61,775 bases of DNA from Caccovicinus sp964425595 (GCA_964425595.1 CAYRMW010000004.1:1-61775); one strand, 5' to 3'. Positions 1-8,483 are shown, counted from the first letter of the stretch. Made by a program: numbers and translations. Notes: a model not told the origin generated them from the sequence alone.

Positions 1-78
1 TTAGCCCCTATAAACCCATTTAAAACGGGTCAAATCATATCAAAACGAGACAGACATTTCAGCTTTTAGGGCATAACA

Positions 79-110
79 AAAGCCCGGAAAATGGCGTAAT
101 TCCGGGCTTT
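79..110 (-). terminator. Terminator after rpsI
   Basis: A perfect 11-bp stem (79-89 with 100-110, AAAGCCCGGAA/TTCCGGGCTTT) with a 10-nt loop lies about 20 nt past the rpsI stop. On the minus strand it is followed by a short T-rich stretch. It probably ends the rplM-rpsI transcript. Confidence 0.75.
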
Positions 111-131
111 CCGCTGTATTCGCGTTTCTGA

Positions 132-521
132 TTATCTCTTGGAGAACTGAGGCGCACGACGAGCAGCCTTGAGGCCGTACTTCTTTCTTTCCTTCATTCT
201 CGGGTCTCTGGTTAAGAAACCAGCCTTCTTTAATACCGGACGATAGTCGGCATCTGCCTGCAGCAACGCGCGGGAAATGCCATGACGGATCGCGCCGGCC
301 TGTCCAGAGAAACCGCCTCCGTGGACATTAACCAGGACATCAAATTTATTCATAGTCTCCGTCGCTGCCAGCGGCTGACGAACGATGGTCTTTAAGGTCT
401 CCAAGCCTAAATACTCATCAATGTCTCTCCTATTGATGGTAATCTTTCCCGTGCCGGGTACTAAGTATACTCTAGCAATTGATTTTTTTCTTCTGCCGGT
501 TCCGTAAAACTTGTTAGCCAT
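132..521 (-). CDS. rpsI: 30S ribosomal protein S9 (uS9)
   Basis: The 129-residue product is full length for bacterial uS9, a protein of the head of the small subunit. It opens with the family pattern GTGRRKKSIARVYL and ends in the basic tail QFSKR, which in known ribosomes reaches the P-site tRNA. The ATG is preceded by GGAGG at normal spacing. The gene follows rplM by 28 bp on the same strand, the usual two-gene operon, and is followed by a hairpin terminator. Confidence 0.98.
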   Translation of the reverse strand: MANKFYGTGRRKKSIARVYLVPGTGKITINRRDIDEYLGLETLKTIVRQPLAATETMNKFDVLVNVHGGGFSGQAGAIRHGISRALLQADADYRPVLKKAGFLTRDPRMKERKKYGLKAARRAPQFSKR

Positions 522-549
522 TGATTCTTCCTCCTTCCATCACACTCAA

Positions 550-978
550 TTAAAATGTTAAAACTTCCGGTTTCTGCGCAGCCTGCTGATGTTCCGGTCC
601 TGCGTACACATGCAACTTATCCAGCATGCTTCTTCCCAGAGGTCCCTTTGGAAGCATTCCCTTAACCGCTAACTCAACCACCTTCTCCGGCTTCTTCGCC
701 ATCATTTCACGCAGGGTCGTCTCTTTCATGCCGCCTACGTAATCAGAATGACGGTAGTAAATCTTCTGATCCAGCTTCTTGCCGGTCACTTTGACATGTT
801 CAGCGTTTACAATGATCACATAATCGCCGCAATCCATATGCGGAGTGAAGATCGGCTTATTCTTACCTCTTAAGACCTTGGCTACTTCAGAAGCCAGACG
901 TCCTAATGTATATCCGGTAGCATCTACTACGTACCACTTTCTCTCAATCGTCGCCGGACTGGCCATAAAACTCTTCAT
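550..978 (-). CDS. rplM: 50S ribosomal protein L13 (uL13)
   Basis: The 142-residue product matches uL13 over its whole length, with the N-terminal KWYVVDATGYTLGRLAS block and the central DYVIIVNAEHVKVTGKK block. uL13 is an early-assembling protein of the large subunit. The start is set by AGGAGG about 7 nt upstream of the ATG. It is the first gene of rplM-rpsI, has its own near-consensus promoter at 1084-1112 and lies after truA on the same strand. Confidence 0.98.
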   Translation of the reverse strand: MKSFMASPATIERKWYVVDATGYTLGRLASEVAKVLRGKNKPIFTPHMDCGDYVIIVNAEHVKVTGKKLDQKIYYRHSDYVGGMKETTLREMMAKKPEKVVELAVKGMLPKGPLGRSMLDKLHVYAGPEHQQAAQKPEVLTF

Positions 979-1077
979 GGTATAACCTCCTATGAAAAAT
1001 CCAATTCATCACTTTCTATCGTTCTCAAAAGATGCTCTCCGGGGCTTTGGTAAGCAAGCTTTTGCCTAACGTCACAG
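979..1077 (-). ncRNA. Untranslated leader of rplM, possible L13 leader
   Basis: About 100 nt separate the predicted transcription start near 1077 from the rplM start codon. In low-GC Gram-positives an autoregulatory L13 leader sits at exactly this place. The sequence holds short self-complementary stretches such as GGCAAAAGCTTGC, but I cannot confirm the family fold by eye. The position is good evidence for a leader; its identity is inferred. Confidence 0.35.
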
Positions 1078-1083
1078 TTAACA

Positions 1084-1112
1084 ATTATATTATATGAAAA
1101 ATGGCGTGTCAA
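1084..1112 (-). promoter_or_regulatory. Promoter of rplM-rpsI
   Basis: On the minus strand TTGACA (1107-1112) is followed by 17 nt and TATAAT (1084-1089). This is a perfect SigA consensus and sits about 105 bp before the rplM start codon. It shows that rplM-rpsI has its own strong transcription start besides any read-through from truA. Confidence 0.9.
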
Positions 1113-1140
1113 GCCTTTTTTTGCTTGAGTTTCCGCAGAA

Positions 1141-1181
1141 TTATCCCCACCGAAAAAATCTACTGTGTCCTGTTATCCACA
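1141..1181 (+). promoter_or_regulatory. Two DnaA-box-like 9-mers
   Basis: TTATCCCCA (1141-1149) and TTATCCACA (1173-1181) lie in the same orientation, 32 bp apart, in the truA-rplM spacer. The second is a perfect match to the DnaA box consensus. They lie upstream of the rplM promoter. The rest of the 1113-1362 spacer shows no gene. Confidence 0.35.
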
Positions 1182-1362
1182 ACTTTCAAAAAAATGCCAA
1201 AAATACAGGGATACAGCGTTTTTTCTTCCAACAACTGTCAAAGACTGGAATTTATGGCAGAACTTTCATAGAAGAATCCCATTCTTTTTCTTTGCGTATG
1301 ACGGAAAATCAGGATGGCTGTGCTTAATTGATTCATCCATGCGTTTATCTTGTGATCTTCGC

Positions 1363-2445
1363 TTATTTCTCGTCCACCTTTCGTCCATCGCCGTTCCCGA
1401 TTTCCGCCACGAACCACCGTTCTCCCGGCGCGTTTTCGCTGAACCCGCCGATTTCCCGAATCGGGTAAAAGCCATAGATCTCTCCATCCCGCAGCCGTTC
1501 TTTTCCCGGCTCGCTGTCAGTGAGGAAAACGCGGAACGCGCCGTTTCTGGAAGCCTGACGCAGCATTCGCAAGACCAGTCCGGCAAATTCTTCGTCCCGG
1601 CAGCGGTCCACGATCAGGCGGGCTTCCCCTTTGGAGAGGATATCCTGCTGGATCAGGCGGTAAGACCAGTACTTGTTTTTTCCGCGAATCTCCGGGCGAA
1701 GGAAATCATCATAATCCAGGCTGATCAGCGTCAGCCCCCGCGCCGGAAGGGTCGGGCCGGCCGCCTGGCGGTTCCTGGCATCTAGGATCTCCTCCATCTT
1801 CTCCGGCGGATACATGCCGGTTCCCACCCGCAGAAGGGTGCCTGCCAGGATCCTTACCATATTATAGAGGAAACCGCTTCCGGATACCCGGATCGTGATC
1901 ACATCATCGCTCCCTCGGTCTACGCTCAGGCTGTAGATGGTACGCACCGTGTCTTCCACCTGCGTCCTGACCGTGCAGAAGCTTTTAAAATCATGCTCAC
2001 CCACCAGGTAAGCGGCTGCCTGACGCATCTTTTCGACATCAATGGGAAAATAGCAGAAATGTGTATACAGACGGCGTACCGGCATCTCCATCTTACGGTT
2101 CAGGATTCGGTATTCATAAGTCTTCATGCAGTTCTGCTTCCTGGGGTGCCAGTCGTCCGGGACCTGGCAGGAAGTCTGGATCCGGATATCTTCCGGGAGC
2201 CTCTGGTTCAGCGCATAGCAGATCTTCTCCGCCGGCATCCGGTTTTTTGTATCAAAGACCGCCACATTTCCCATCGCATGGACGCCGGAGTCCGTACGGC
2301 TCGCACCGGTCACCGTGACCGACTCCTGCAAAAGCTCCGTCAGGGTCCGGTTCAGCACTTCCTCTATGGACAGCCCGTTCTTCTGAAGCTGCCATCCGTG
2401 ATAATTGGTACCGTCGTAGGCTACCACTAATTTTACCCGCTTCAT
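1363..2445 (-). CDS. truA: tRNA pseudouridine synthase A with C-terminal extension
   Basis: The first roughly 245 residues are a complete TruA, which makes pseudouridine at positions 38-40 of tRNA anticodon arms. The catalytic aspartate is D52 in RTDSGVHA, and the N-terminal VVAYDGTNYHGWQ block is present. The product is 360 aa, against roughly 245-270 for the family. The extra 110 or so residues after the normal end (GLTLISLDYDDF) are unassigned and include a GFYPIREIGG stretch. The ATG has GGGAGG upstream. It is the last gene of the ecfA1-ecfA2-ecfT-truA operon, 42 bp after ecfT. Confidence 0.95.
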   Translation of the reverse strand: MKRVKLVVAYDGTNYHGWQLQKNGLSIEEVLNRTLTELLQESVTVTGASRTDSGVHAMGNVAVFDTKNRMPAEKICYALNQRLPEDIRIQTSCQVPDDWHPRKQNCMKTYEYRILNRKMEMPVRRLYTHFCYFPIDVEKMRQAAAYLVGEHDFKSFCTVRTQVEDTVRTIYSLSVDRGSDDVITIRVSGSGFLYNMVRILAGTLLRVGTGMYPPEKMEEILDARNRQAAGPTLPARGLTLISLDYDDFLRPEIRGKNKYWSYRLIQQDILSKGEARLIVDRCRDEEFAGLVLRMLRQASRNGAFRVFLTDSEPGKERLRDGEIYGFYPIREIGGFSENAPGERWFVAEIGNGDGRKVDEK

Positions 2446-2487
2446 CTGTCCTCCCGTTTTTCTCTATCTTCCGGCTCTTCCGTCCGG

Positions 2488-3285
2488 TCAGATCACCGTC
2501 AGCCCGATCATCGCCGCCAGATAAAGGAGCTCCGCCCCATACGCGGCCCGGTCTCCGGACTGATAGTGCAGCGGCTTCATCTTTGTCCGTCCGCTCCCGC
2601 CCCGATAGCATCTGGCCTCCATCGCCATCGCCAGGTCGGTCGCACGGCGGAAGGCGGAGATGAAAAGCGGCACCAAAAGGGGCACCATCGCCTTCGCCTT
2701 CCGGATCAGATTCCCGCTGTCAAAATCCGCGCCTCTGGCCATCTGCGCCTTCATGATCTTATCCGTCTCCTCCACCAGGATGGGAATAAAACGCAGCGCG
2801 ATGGACATCATCATGGCGATCTCATGGACCGGAACGCCGATCCTGCCCAGGAAGCCGAGGCTCTTTTCCAGCCCGTCGGTCAGCTCATTGGGCGTGGTCG
2901 TCAGCGTCATAATGGTCGATCCCAGCACCAGATAGATCAGCCGCACTGCCATAAACGCCGCGGTCCGCAGTCCTTCCCAGGTGATCCGTAAGATCCACAC
3001 CTGCACCAGTACCCGCCCGTCGGTCAAAAACAGATTAAAGCTGACGCTGAGCAGCAGGAGGATCAGGATTCCCCGCAGTCCGCGGACCATAAAGGAAAAC
3101 GGCACGGCAGTCAGCCGGATCACCAGCGCCAAAACTGCCGTAGCCAGCAGATATCCCCAGATACTGTCCGCCACAAAAAGAGAGATGATAAACACCATGG
3201 TCCCAAACAGTTTAGTCCGCGGGTCCAAGCGGTGAACCGGCGAATCCGCCGGATAGTATTGTCCTAATGTAATGTCTCGCAGCAT
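2488..3285 (-). CDS. ecfT: ECF transporter transmembrane protein EcfT
   Basis: The 265-residue membrane protein has about five hydrophobic segments. It carries two short coupling motifs, ARGADF and ARCYRGG, which in EcfT dock onto the two ATPases. EcfT joins the shared energising module to substrate-binding S components for vitamins and trace metals. It follows ecfA2 by about 35 bp and precedes truA, as in many Firmicutes. No S component is encoded in the window, so the substrate cannot be told. Confidence 0.95.
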   Translation of the reverse strand: MLRDITLGQYYPADSPVHRLDPRTKLFGTMVFIISLFVADSIWGYLLATAVLALVIRLTAVPFSFMVRGLRGILILLLLSVSFNLFLTDGRVLVQVWILRITWEGLRTAAFMAVRLIYLVLGSTIMTLTTTPNELTDGLEKSLGFLGRIGVPVHEIAMMMSIALRFIPILVEETDKIMKAQMARGADFDSGNLIRKAKAMVPLLVPLFISAFRRATDLAMAMEARCYRGGSGRTKMKPLHYQSGDRAAYGAELLYLAAMIGLTVI

Positions 3286-3319
3286 CGTTTTCTAACTCCC
3301 CATCATTCCCGTTACCCGG

Positions 3320-4180
3320 TCAATGTTTCTGTTGTTTCTTCAGCGCCTCCAGTATGGCGTCCCGGGCCTCCTCTACTGTGGTCAGATCATCGGCAATCTC
3401 TACGCCGTGTTCCCGCAGTTCATGCACGACATACGTGATCTGCGGTGCAGCCAGGCCCATACTCTCCAGCTCTTTATAGTGCTTAAACACTTCTTTCGGC
3501 ACATCATCAAACACTTTCTCTCCATGGTTCATCACGATCAGCCGTCCGGCGTATCGCGCCATATCCTCCATACTGTGGGAAACCAGGATGATCGTCATCC
3601 CCTTTTCCTGATGGAGCCGGGAAACCTGGTCCAGGATCTCATCCCGTCCCTTTGGATCCAGTCCCGCGGTAGGCTCATCTAAGATCAGCACCTCCGGCTT
3701 CATGGCCAGCACGCCGGCGATGGCCGCCCGGCGCTTCTGTCCGCCGGACAGCTCAAATGGCGACTGCGCGTAAAAGCTTTCATCCAGTCCGACCAGGGTC
3801 AGGGCCTCTTTCGCCCTGGCTTCGATCTCGTCCTTATCCAGTCCGAGGTTTTTCGGTCCGAAACACACATCGGAAAATACGTCAACTTCAAACAGCTGAT
3901 ATTCCGGATATTGAAAGACCAGGCCCACCTTGCTGCGAAGCGCTTTCATATCGTATCCGGCGGAATAGATATTTTCTCCATTGTAATAGATCGCGCCGCT
4001 GCTGGCCCGGAGAAGTCCGTTCAGATGCTGCGTCAGCGTGGATTTCCCCGACCCGGTATGCCCGATCAGCCCGACAAACTCCCCGTCCTCAATGGTAAAG
4101 TTCACGTCCTTCAGCGCGTATTGGCTGAACGCCGTTCCTTCGGCATAAATATAGTTCAGGTGCTCCACCCTAATCGACAT
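3320..4180 (-). CDS. ecfA2: ECF transporter ATPase EcfA2
   Basis: This is an ABC ATPase of the cobalt/vitamin type, the second ATPase of the group II ECF module. It shows Walker A GHTGSGKS near residues 40-47, signature LSGGQKRR, Walker B VLILDEPTAGLD and the switch histidine in LVSHSMED. I chose the start at 4180 (MSIRVEHL, 286 aa) because GGGAGG lies 9 nt before it. The frame is open 12 codons further but without a better ribosome site. It overlaps the end of ecfA1 by 11 bp, which suggests translational coupling. Confidence 0.93.
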   Translation of the reverse strand: MSIRVEHLNYIYAEGTAFSQYALKDVNFTIEDGEFVGLIGHTGSGKSTLTQHLNGLLRASSGAIYYNGENIYSAGYDMKALRSKVGLVFQYPEYQLFEVDVFSDVCFGPKNLGLDKDEIEARAKEALTLVGLDESFYAQSPFELSGGQKRRAAIAGVLAMKPEVLILDEPTAGLDPKGRDEILDQVSRLHQEKGMTIILVSHSMEDMARYAGRLIVMNHGEKVFDDVPKEVFKHYKELESMGLAAPQITYVVHELREHGVEIADDLTTVEEARDAILEALKKQQKH

Positions 4181-5063
4181 GCTCTGCTTCCTCCCTTTCT
4201 CCACACGGGCAGCCAAACAGCGGAAGCAGATTCTCCATCAGTTCCCTTCTTGTCAGGATCCCATCCGGCAGATCTGCCCCCGCCTTCTTCAGCTCATATG
4301 CCAGCTCCGTCACCTGCGGTACGTCCAAACGGTAAGCTTTCAGTTCTTCCACACGGGAGAAGATCTGGCGCGGCGTCCCATCCATCACGATCTTTCCGTC
4401 ATCCATGACGATCACCCGATCCGCATGAACCACTTCTTCCATATAGTGCGTGATCAGAAGTACCGTGATCCCTTCCCTCCTATTCAGCTCCCGGACGGTA
4501 CGGATCACGTCCTTCCGGCCGTTCGGATCCAGCATGGCCGTAGGCTCATCCAGCACGATGCACTGCGGCCGCATCGCCATGACGCCGGCGATCGCCACCC
4601 GCTGCTTCTGCCCGCCGGACAGCTTGTTCGGCGATTTCAGACGATACGCGGTCATGCCGACCGCCTCCAGGCTTTCATCGACCCGCCTCCAGATCTCTTC
4701 GGTAGGGACGCCAAGGTTCTCCGGTCCGAACCCCACATCCTCCTCCACAATATTGCCGATGATCTGATTATCCGGATTCTGGAAAACCATTCCGGCTGTC
4801 TTTCGGATATCCCAGAGGCGCGAAGCGTCGCGGGTATCCATACCGGATATCCATACAGTCCCGTCGGTGGGGAGAAGGGTCGCATTGACCTGCTTGGCAA
4901 AGGTGGATTTACCCGAACCGTTATGGCCCAGGATCGCCACAAAATCCCCCTTTTTGATATCCACGCTCATATTGTCGATGGCCCGGTTTACCTCCTCGAC
5001 TCGATCCTCCTCGTCCCGCCGGATGTAATCAAAGATCAGACGGCTTGCTTTTATTATTCCCAT
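4170..5063 (-). CDS. ecfA1: ECF transporter ATPase EcfA1
   Basis: The 297-residue ABC ATPase pairs with EcfA2 to power the ECF transporter. Visible motifs are Walker A GHNGSGKS (residues 46-53), signature LSGGQKQR, Walker B CIVLDEPTAMLD and a switch histidine in LLITHYMEE. It is the first gene of ecfA1-ecfA2-ecfT-truA and has its own promoter at 5184-5212 with a leader of roughly 110 nt. In related genomes it directly follows rplQ; here two cell-wall-binding genes and two terminators intervene. Confidence 0.95.
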   Translation of the reverse strand: MGIIKASRLIFDYIRRDEEDRVEEVNRAIDNMSVDIKKGDFVAILGHNGSGKSTFAKQVNATLLPTDGTVWISGMDTRDASRLWDIRKTAGMVFQNPDNQIIGNIVEEDVGFGPENLGVPTEEIWRRVDESLEAVGMTAYRLKSPNKLSGGQKQRVAIAGVMAMRPQCIVLDEPTAMLDPNGRKDVIRTVRELNRREGITVLLITHYMEEVVHADRVIVMDDGKIVMDGTPRQIFSRVEELKAYRLDVPQVTELAYELKKAGADLPDGILTRRELMENLLPLFGCPCGEREEAEHVD

Positions 5064-5183
5064 ATCTCATCTCACCCATATCCTTCACAGACAGGTTTTC
5101 TATCTGCAACGATCCTCGTATCCGGGGCAGCCCGCAGCCATACCGCAATCCGGCGGCAGGCACGCAGCACGGCCCGTTGTTAC

Positions 5184-5212
5184 ATTGTAGTTGATTCCAT
5201 TGCATTAGTCAA
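5184..5212 (-). promoter_or_regulatory. Promoter of ecfA1-ecfA2-ecfT-truA
   Basis: On the minus strand TTGACT (5207-5212), a 17-nt spacer and TACAAT (5184-5189) form a near-consensus SigA promoter. It lies between the terminator at 5263-5316 and ecfA1, so the ECF operon is uncoupled from the ribosomal super-operon here. The remainder of 5064-5386 holds only this promoter, the leader and the terminator. Confidence 0.85.
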
Positions 5213-5262
5213 GATTTTCCCCCGACGCTGCGAAAACGCAAAGGGACGACACCGATGCACGT

Positions 5263-5316
5263 AAAAAAGCAGGAGCGCATCTGCCCTTTTGCCCTGCTGA
5301 TGCATCCTGCTTTTTT
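5263..5316. terminator. Two-way terminator after the tandem cell-wall-binding genes
   Basis: A 12-bp stem AAAAAAGCAGGA/TCCTGCTTTTTT (5263-5274 with 5305-5316) encloses a second 5-bp stem GCATC/GATGC. The A-run and T-run allow it to work on either strand. It lies about 70 bp past the stop of the 5387-6469 gene, whose transcript it most likely ends. Confidence 0.85.
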
Positions 5317-5386
5317 GCTGCTCTTGCGTTTTTCTCTCTCTGTTTTGTGCCGGTCTCCCTGCGGTTTATACCAGCCTGACACCGAT

Positions 5387-6469
5387 TTACGAAGCGGCTA
5401 CATACTTCCCGTCGCTTCCGATCTGGTAGATGCCGTCAATGACGGTGTCTACCGCCATGGTGCCATCCTCGTTCAGATAATACCACTCGCCGGGAACATC
5501 TTCGATCCAGCCGGTAGCCATCACGCCGTTTTCATCAAAATAATACCACGAGCCGTCTAACTCCAGCCACTGGGCCAGCGTCATCTCACCCTGATCATCC
5601 ATATAATACCACGAACCGGTATCCGGATCCTGGAACCAGCCGGTCACGACATAACCGTCCGAATCGAAATAATACAACGAACCCAGGATCATCAGCCACT
5701 GGGATGCCGGGTAGGTGCCATCCTCCATCTGGTATTTCCGGCCCTCCGTGTAATTCTTCCAGCTGCCGGTGATGTCGCCCATCTCGTCCTCGCTTACCGT
5801 CAGCACATCTTCCGAAGGAACGTACTCGCCGGTGATCAGGTACTCCCGCTCCGAGGAAGTCGCGCCCTTTGCGCGGACTTCATAGTAATAATTTCCGCCG
5901 GAAGTAATGTAGGAACTCAGATCCGCGGTGGTGGTGGTCACTTCCAGTGTCTGGATCAGTGCGCCGTCCTGATATAAACGAAGATCATAGGCCGTAGCAT
6001 ACTGCACCTTTTTCCAGTTGGCCCGGGTCTTATTCAGATCGCTCCAGCCGGCCTCCGACGTCATGCCCAGCTGAACTACCGGGGTGTAGCGGATGGTAAC
6101 CGTAAGTACAGTAGGATCATCCGAATCCGCCTTGGCGCTCCGGAAATCAGCTCCGCTGACCGTACACTTGCTGCTCTTGTAGGTACTTTCAAATTCCCTG
6201 GACCCATCCGTCGTGATCGTCAGGTAGCCGAAAACCGTCTTTCCCGGCTTCCAGTCCTCCACGTCCTTGCTCCAGCTGATGTCTGTCAGCTGGCAGCTGG
6301 AAGGCGATACCGAAATCGAGGGCTCCACAAGGGTCCCCTCCTCCAGGACATCATCCACCGTAACGCGAAGACTGCTGATGGTGGTCGCACCATACGCCGT
6401 AGATGCCGCCGCGGTCATCGCCACAGCTGCCGCCAATCCGGTTAATATCTTCTTGATTCCAAGCTTCAT
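5387..6469 (-). CDS. Secreted cell-wall-binding repeat protein (copy 2)
   Basis: The 360-residue protein has a signal peptide ending near residue 27 (AAASTAYG). A unique beta-rich N-terminal domain is followed by a fibronectin-like stretch and then four or five choline-binding-type repeats (about residues 235-360; pattern GSWYYFDENGVMATGWI). These repeats usually hold proteins on the wall. It shares this whole architecture with the gene just upstream (6508-7743), so the two look like a tandem duplication. AGGAGG precedes the ATG. The 38-bp gap suggests co-transcription. No catalytic domain was recognised. Confidence 0.9.
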   Translation of the reverse strand: MKLGIKKILTGLAAAVAMTAAASTAYGATTISSLRVTVDDVLEEGTLVEPSISVSPSSCQLTDISWSKDVEDWKPGKTVFGYLTITTDGSREFESTYKSSKCTVSGADFRSAKADSDDPTVLTVTIRYTPVVQLGMTSEAGWSDLNKTRANWKKVQYATAYDLRLYQDGALIQTLEVTTTTADLSSYITSGGNYYYEVRAKGATSSEREYLITGEYVPSEDVLTVSEDEMGDITGSWKNYTEGRKYQMEDGTYPASQWLMILGSLYYFDSDGYVVTGWFQDPDTGSWYYMDDQGEMTLAQWLELDGSWYYFDENGVMATGWIEDVPGEWYYLNEDGTMAVDTVIDGIYQIGSDGKYVAAS

Positions 6470-6507
6470 GTCTATCCTCCTGCTTATTCCCTTTTTACTT
6501 GTCGCTT

Positions 6508-7743
6508 TTATTTTGTCCAGACGCCGTTCTCATCGACCCAGAACCCGTCAATATAGGTATTCGACGCCATCACTCCGGTGTCCGGGTAGAAGTAATACCA
6601 GTTCCCGTCTACCTGGAGCCATCCTGACGCCCGGATTCCCGCCGCATTCAGATAATAGTAGTTCCCATCCAAAAGGAACCACTGGTTCTTCAGCAGGACG
6701 CCCTCATTCTCACCCTCCGTCGTACTCAGATAGTAATACGCGTCCCCTGCCTGAACCCATCCGGTTACCATGGCGCCGGAACCGTCAAAATAATAGGTGG
6801 CGCCGTCCTTCGTCTGCCAGCCGGTCAGCATCCAGCCGTCCGAATCGAACAGATACCATTTGCCGTCCCAGGAAAGCCACTCATCCTGCGGGCAGCTGCC
6901 GTCCGGATAACGGAAATACCACCTATCCCCGCTCTGGATCCAGCCCACATTCGTGGTCCCGCCCGAAACGGTAATACCCGACGATGACTCCTGGCCTGTC
7001 CCGTCCGACACATCCTCTTCCGCAAGGTACACCTCATCCGAAACCGCCCAGTCGCTGCGCTTGCCGTAGCTGTCGGAATCATCCGGGATCGTCCGGACCT
7101 TAAAATAATAGTTGCCCTTCTTGGTCATATAGGGATAAAAGTCGTAGCTGGTGCCGGAAGTCTCTGTCTTATGCACCTGCGTACTTCCCCGGTACAGGAT
7201 CACCTCGTAGTAACCGGAAGTCGAAGCCTTGCTGCTGACGCGCCACCTGGCCTTCCCGTATCCGGAACCGGCCCAGTAGGCGTCTTCCGGCATATCATAC
7301 TCACCCTCTACGGGGTCCAGCGTCAGGGTAACGATCAGTCTCCCGCCGCTGACGGTGGCCGAATTGAACGTACCGCCCCTGATCTTTACATTACTGGAGT
7401 AATAGCCGCCTTTAAACCGGCGTGTATCCGGATCCGTCGGTTCCAGCCAGACCTTCATCTGCGGCGTATCTCCCACTTTGATGGTCTTGGTGGTAGAGGT
7501 GATCCACTGGGCCTTATAAACAGAATAATAACTGCTGCTCACGTACACATAAGCGCAATCCGAACTGGTCCGGTCGCCAATCACAATGTCCGGAAGGGTA
7601 TCTCCCGGCTCAAAATCATTCAAGCCCACACGAATCGAGACCGAACTGATGGCGGAAACCGCGTAAACCGTCTTCGGAGTCGCTAAACCAATCAGCAGAC
7701 AAAACACCAGTAAGCTGCACAGGATCCTCCTCGCCCTCTTCAT
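6508..7743 (-). CDS. Secreted cell-wall-binding repeat protein (copy 1)
   Basis: The 411-residue protein starts at MKRARRIL (ATG at 7743, after a GGGGGG ribosome site); an upstream in-frame extension has no such site. The signal peptide ends near residue 28 (PKTVYA). A unique N-terminal domain and a fibronectin-like segment are followed from about residue 265 by choline-binding-type repeats such as GNWYYFYPDTGVMASNTYI. It has its own promoter at 7775-7804 and lies just behind the rplQ terminator. It may be a surface adhesin or wall-associated factor, but no enzyme motif is visible. Confidence 0.9.
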   Translation of the reverse strand: MKRARRILCSLLVFCLLIGLATPKTVYAVSAISSVSIRVGLNDFEPGDTLPDIVIGDRTSSDCAYVYVSSSYYSVYKAQWITSTTKTIKVGDTPQMKVWLEPTDPDTRRFKGGYYSSNVKIRGGTFNSATVSGGRLIVTLTLDPVEGEYDMPEDAYWAGSGYGKARWRVSSKASTSGYYEVILYRGSTQVHKTETSGTSYDFYPYMTKKGNYYFKVRTIPDDSDSYGKRSDWAVSDEVYLAEEDVSDGTGQESSSGITVSGGTTNVGWIQSGDRWYFRYPDGSCPQDEWLSWDGKWYLFDSDGWMLTGWQTKDGATYYFDGSGAMVTGWVQAGDAYYYLSTTEGENEGVLLKNQWFLLDGNYYYLNAAGIRASGWLQVDGNWYYFYPDTGVMASNTYIDGFWVDENGVWTK

Positions 7744-7774
7744 GTAATTCCCCCCTTGCTTTTGTGGTAACTCT

Positions 7775-7804
7775 ATTATAGACAACGGGCATCGGGACCG
7801 TCAA
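7775..7804 (-). promoter_or_regulatory. Promoter of the tandem cell-wall-binding genes
   Basis: TTGACG (7799-7804), an 18-nt spacer and TATAAT (7775-7780) lie on the minus strand, about 30 bp before the chosen start at 7743. Together with the terminator just upstream, this makes the pair an independent transcription unit. Confidence 0.85.
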
Positions 7805-7854
7805 CTTACAATATTCTGTCATTTCTTAAAATAAACGCAAACTTCCGGATAAAA

Positions 7855-7892
7855 AAAACTGCTCTACCATACAGCTATGATAAAGCAGTTTT
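7855..7892 (-). terminator. Terminator after rplQ
   Basis: AAAACTGCT (7855-7863) pairs with AGCAGTTTT (7884-7892). On the minus strand the hairpin runs into eight T residues. It is a strong intrinsic terminator and closes the S10-spc-alpha super-operon about 30 bp after rplQ. Confidence 0.9.
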
Positions 7893-7919
7893 GTGTCTAT
7901 TCTGTGAAAAGGGGTGTGA

Positions 7920-8456
7920 CTACACCAGCTCGAGCAGGACTTCCATCGCGGCATCGCCCTTGCGGGGGCCGATCTTGACGATCCTGGTATATCCGCCGTT
8001 GCGGGAGGTGTACTTCGGTGCGATCTCATCGAAGATCTTCGCTACCAGATCCACTTCCTTCGTATTCTTCTTCCTTCCGGCGGGTGTTGTCGGAACCTCG
8101 GTCACGCCGTAAAGGACCTTCAGCATCTGACGGCGCGCATGCAGTCTTGATGGACGATCCTTCTTGATCTCCTTCTCCACCTCATCATAAACGGTCACTT
8201 TCTTACCGTCCACAACTTCCTTCACCCGCTTGCCGTCTTTATCCTTGCGGGCTACCTTGGCGGTAACCTTAACGGTATCAAAGTTATCCTTCTCTCTGAC
8301 GCCCATCGCGATCAGACCCTCAGCTACCTTGCGGATCTCCTTGGCTCTGGTCTCGGTGGTTCTGATCTTTCCATGATATAACAAAGCCGTCACCTGGCTT
8401 CTGATCATGGCCTTTCTCTGTGAAGAGGTTCTTCCTAATTTTCTGTATCCTGCCAT
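7920..8456 (-). CDS. rplQ: 50S ribosomal protein L17 (bL17)
   Basis: The 178-residue product begins with the family block GYRKLGRTSSQRKAMIRSQVTALL and ends with the conserved GGYTRIVKIGPRKGDAA. bL17 sits near the exit tunnel of the large subunit. It is longer than the usual 115-130 aa because of a charged insertion (roughly residues 53-85), which I believe is common in Lachnospiraceae. It is the last gene of the super-operon. The 280-bp spacer to rpoA is unusually long and structured. Confidence 0.97.
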   Translation of the reverse strand: MAGYRKLGRTSSQRKAMIRSQVTALLYHGKIRTTETRAKEIRKVAEGLIAMGVREKDNFDTVKVTAKVARKDKDGKRVKEVVDGKKVTVYDEVEKEIKKDRPSRLHARRQMLKVLYGVTEVPTTPAGRKKNTKEVDLVAKIFDEIAPKYTSRNGGYTRIVKIGPRKGDAAMEVLLELV

Positions 8457-8483
8457 TTTTCATTCCTCCATGGTGTTTAATCC

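Noticed and set aside
1270..1300. Hairpin AAGAAT-CCC-ATTCTT with T-run past truA
   Set aside because: It is oriented for a plus-strand transcript, but no plus-strand gene precedes it, and the stem is weak.
4179..5264. Long plus-strand open frame (361 codons) opposite ecfA1
   Set aside because: It lies antisense to a well-supported ABC ATPase, has no ribosome site and shows no family features. The high GC content opens such shadow frames.
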